Shown piece after piece: positions 62,515 through 64,000 of a DNA stretch of 64,000 bases. Source of the stretch: Planctomycetota bacterium (GTDB taxonomy: Bacteria; Planctomycetota; J058); contig JAMLIC010000011.1 of assembly GCA_023954375.1 (NCBI GenBank), positions 124,001 through 188,000 on the forward strand, in the 5' to 3' direction. Position 1 is the first letter of the stretch. The number at the start of each line of letters is the position of its first letter. The notes under the pieces were generated by a model. The model saw only the letters and a program-made list of their open reading frames with translations. It had not been told where the DNA came from and ran no database searches. Both the position numbers and the translations under genes were made by a program.

Positions 62515-63097
62515 CCGCGCCGCGCAGGCGCAGCGTGCGCTCGACCAGGAGGTCGAACGCCGCCTCGAGGTGCGCCTGCGCCGCCGGCCCCTCGAGCGCG
62601 CCGAGCGCCCGGGCCACCGCCTCCAGCGTGGCCAGGCGCGTCGGCGCCCCCGAGTCGCGCAGGCGGTAGCGGGTGGGCCCCCCGGCCGGCAGGCGCACGC
62701 GCGTGGCGCGCGCCAGGCCGGGCTCGCGCGTGACGATCCGCCGCGCCTGCCGCCAGGTGCCATCGGGCACGAGGAGCGTGACGGGCCGCGCGTCGTCCTC
62801 GGCCGCGTCGAGCGCGACGCCGTCGGGGTCCAGCACGAGGAGGCGCCGCGCCGGGTCGGCGAGGTCGACCAGGTCCAGCGGCGCGCCGGGCGCGCCGCGC
62901 AGCCGCACCTCGCCGCCCTCGAGGAGGCGCGGCACGAGCCGCCCCGTGTTCGTCGGCTTGGTCCGCTCGCTCGCGTGCATCAGCACGACGACGCGCGTGC
63001 GCGCGGCGATCGGGCGCAGCGCGTCGCACAGGCACAGGTCGGGGGGCAGCGCGCACCCCGCGCAGCGCAGGAGGCGTCCGTTCGCACGTCGGCCCAC
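62507..63097 (-). CDS. DTW-domain tRNA-uridine aminocarboxypropyltransferase
   Basis: A 196-residue protein with the family layout: N-terminal zinc cysteines ([18 protein letters not shown]), [25 protein letters not shown] and the hallmark [11 protein letters not shown] (D-x-T-W). TapT-type enzymes attach the 3-amino-3-carboxypropyl group of SAM to U47 or U20 of tRNA. Length is normal. Start at 63097. Confidence 0.88.
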   Translation of the reverse strand: MGRRANGRLLRCAGCALPPDLCLCDALRPIAARTRVVVLMHASERTKPTNTGRLVPRLLEGGEVRLRGAPGAPLDLVDLADPARRLLVLDPDGVALDAAEDDARPVTLLVPDGTWRQARRIVTREPGLARATRVRLPAGGPTRYRLRDSGAPTRLATLEAVARALGALEGPAAQAHLEAAFDLLVERTLRLRGAVR

Positions 63098-63131
63098 GCC
63101 AGAGCCTACCCCGGGCGCGCGCGGGGCGCGG

Positions 63132-64000
63132 TCACGGGGCCGAGGTGGCCCGCGCCGTCAGCGAGCAGCCGGTCTGGCGGCCGCTGTTCGCCAGGCTGGC
63201 CCACAGCCAGGCGCCGCCCCGGCCCAGCGCCTGGCGCGTGGCCGCGTCCCACGTGCCGTCGTCACGCACCGTCCGCCCGGCGTGGCTCACCTCGACCCGC
63301 CAGCCGCGCTCGTCGAGGTCGAGCGTCACCCGGATCGGCTGCGCCGGGTCCAGGCGCAGGTCGGCCTTCTCGACGACCGGGGGCGACTTGCGCAGGAGGT
63401 CGCCGCCCCGGTCCTTCAGGCTCGTCGACGCCGACGCCCACAGCACGCCCACACCCGCCTGGCCCGCCGACTCGAGCGCCAGGACCACGCCCACGCCGCC
63501 CGACAGGTCCGCCAGCGTCCGCGCCGGGCGCCCGTCCGGGCGCGCGCCGAGGAGCAGGACCAGCCCCTTCGGAGGGGCGGCCCACAGGAGCTCCTCGAGC
63601 TCCGTCGGCGGCGGGGGAGGCGGCCGGCGCGGCCCGCCCGGCCCGCCGCCGTGGCCCGGCGGGCCCGGACGCGGCGGCAAGGGCTCGAGGAGCCGCACGG
63701 CCGACAGCTCCCACTCGGCCCGGAGCGGCAGCGACCGCGACTCGGTCGCGACGAGCGTGAGCAGCTGCTGGTCGCGGTGGGGACGGAGGTCGTGCTCCTC
63801 GCCGCGCAGGACGTGGCCGCCGCCGGCGGCGCGAAGGGCCACCGCCCGCAGCGGCGGGGTCGGCTCGGCCAGGCGCGGCGCGGGCTCGTCCGCCGGCCCC
63901 GGCGCGACCGGCTCCGGCCCCGGCGCCGTGTCGGGCTCGTCCGGCGCGGGCGCAGGCTCGATCACCGGCGTCGGGTCGGCGGGCGCGGCGTCCGGGCGCC
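63132..64000 (-). CDS. Unknown protein, 5' end outside window
   Basis: The frame is open at the right window edge, so the N-terminus is missing. The visible 289 or so residues start in a Pro/Ala/acid linker (PAPAPDEPDTAPGPEP). A beta-rich domain follows in which a glycine/proline loop (HGGGPGGPRRPPPPPP) splits two halves. The second half (WAAPPKGLVLLLGARPDG, GGVGVVLALESAGQAGVGVLW, QPIRVTLDLDERGWRVEVSHAGRTV) could be a lectin/LamG-like sandwich. No known motif. A C-terminal sensor domain of a signalling protein is possible. Confidence 0.5.
   Translation of the reverse strand, partial: RPDAAPADPTPVIEPAPAPDEPDTAPGPEPVAPGPADEPAPRLAEPTPPLRAVALRAAGGGHVLRGEEHDLRPHRDQQLLTLVATESRSLPLRAEWELSAVRLLEPLPPRPGPPGHGGGPGGPRRPPPPPPTELEELLWAAPPKGLVLLLGARPDGRPARTLADLSGGVGVVLALESAGQAGVGVLWASASTSLKDRGGDLLRKSPPVVEKADLRLDPAQPIRVTLDLDERGWRVEVSHAGRTVRDDGTWDAATRQALGRGGAWLWASLANSGRQTGCSLTARATSAP

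Overview
The window is chromosomal DNA from a very GC-rich bacterium, with G or C at almost every third codon position. The gene set suggests an uncultured member of the Planctomycetota. The pointers are leucine-rich repeats of planctomycete style, two groEL copies around one groES, PDZ/GGD-repeat secreted proteins, and FHA and PP2C signalling proteins. A myxobacterial or related lineage is not excluded. No rRNA, tRNA or CRISPR array was seen. Two frameshifts lie in otherwise normal genes (a recombinase and a helicase tail), which may reflect draft or metagenomic assembly.

Layout. 1-6742: end of an RND efflux pump, a phospholipase D-like enzyme, an alpha/beta hydrolase, citrate synthase divergent from a LysR regulator, and a membrane protein. 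6787-16645: an accessory island bounded by 75-bp direct copies of an RHS/YD-repeat sequence. It holds a 5'-truncated RHS protein with a novel low-GC C-terminus, an exported LRR protein, REP-like repeats with a Y1 (HUH) transposase, a double zinc-finger protein, a primase-associated ATPase without its primase half, an 11-bp phased TGGCA array, two tandem tyrosine recombinases (the first frameshifted) and a PIN-domain toxin-antitoxin pair. 16660-32209: DUF4132 protein, S1/P1-like nuclease with BON domain, membrane protein, nucleotidyltransferase, peptidoglycan amidase lipoprotein, FHA coiled-coil protein, LolA-like protein, PDZ/GGD-repeat protein, PP2C phosphatase, MglA-like GTPase and an exo/endonuclease-phosphatase family protein. 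Repeat-rich intergenic DNA is concentrated around 25.2-29.3 kb.

32243-41894: a respiratory block. One arm (minus strand) is tetraheme cytochrome, four-cluster ferredoxin, NrfD, beta-barrel porin and Crp/Fnr regulator. The other arm (plus strand) is napD, napA, a tetraheme NapB-like cytochrome, a NapF-like ferredoxin and a small unknown protein. The genes in each arm are mostly coupled by 4-bp overlaps. Together they suggest periplasmic nitrate reduction fed by an NrfD-type quinol dehydrogenase instead of NapC or NapGH.

41896-49424: PAQR/hemolysin III protein, P2-type cation ATPase, hotdog thioesterase, then a three-gene surface-glycan set (GT39-like, GT2, methyltransferase). 49576-59168: a long minus-strand chaperone run, groEL1-groES-groEL2-dnaJ-grpE, followed by a membrane protein with an embedded GspG-like domain, a GNAT acetyltransferase and a DEAD-box helicase. 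59527-64000: an FHA protein with 20 copies of an RT-hydrophobic-acidic motif, a small unknown protein, a DTW-domain tRNA enzyme and a truncated unknown gene.
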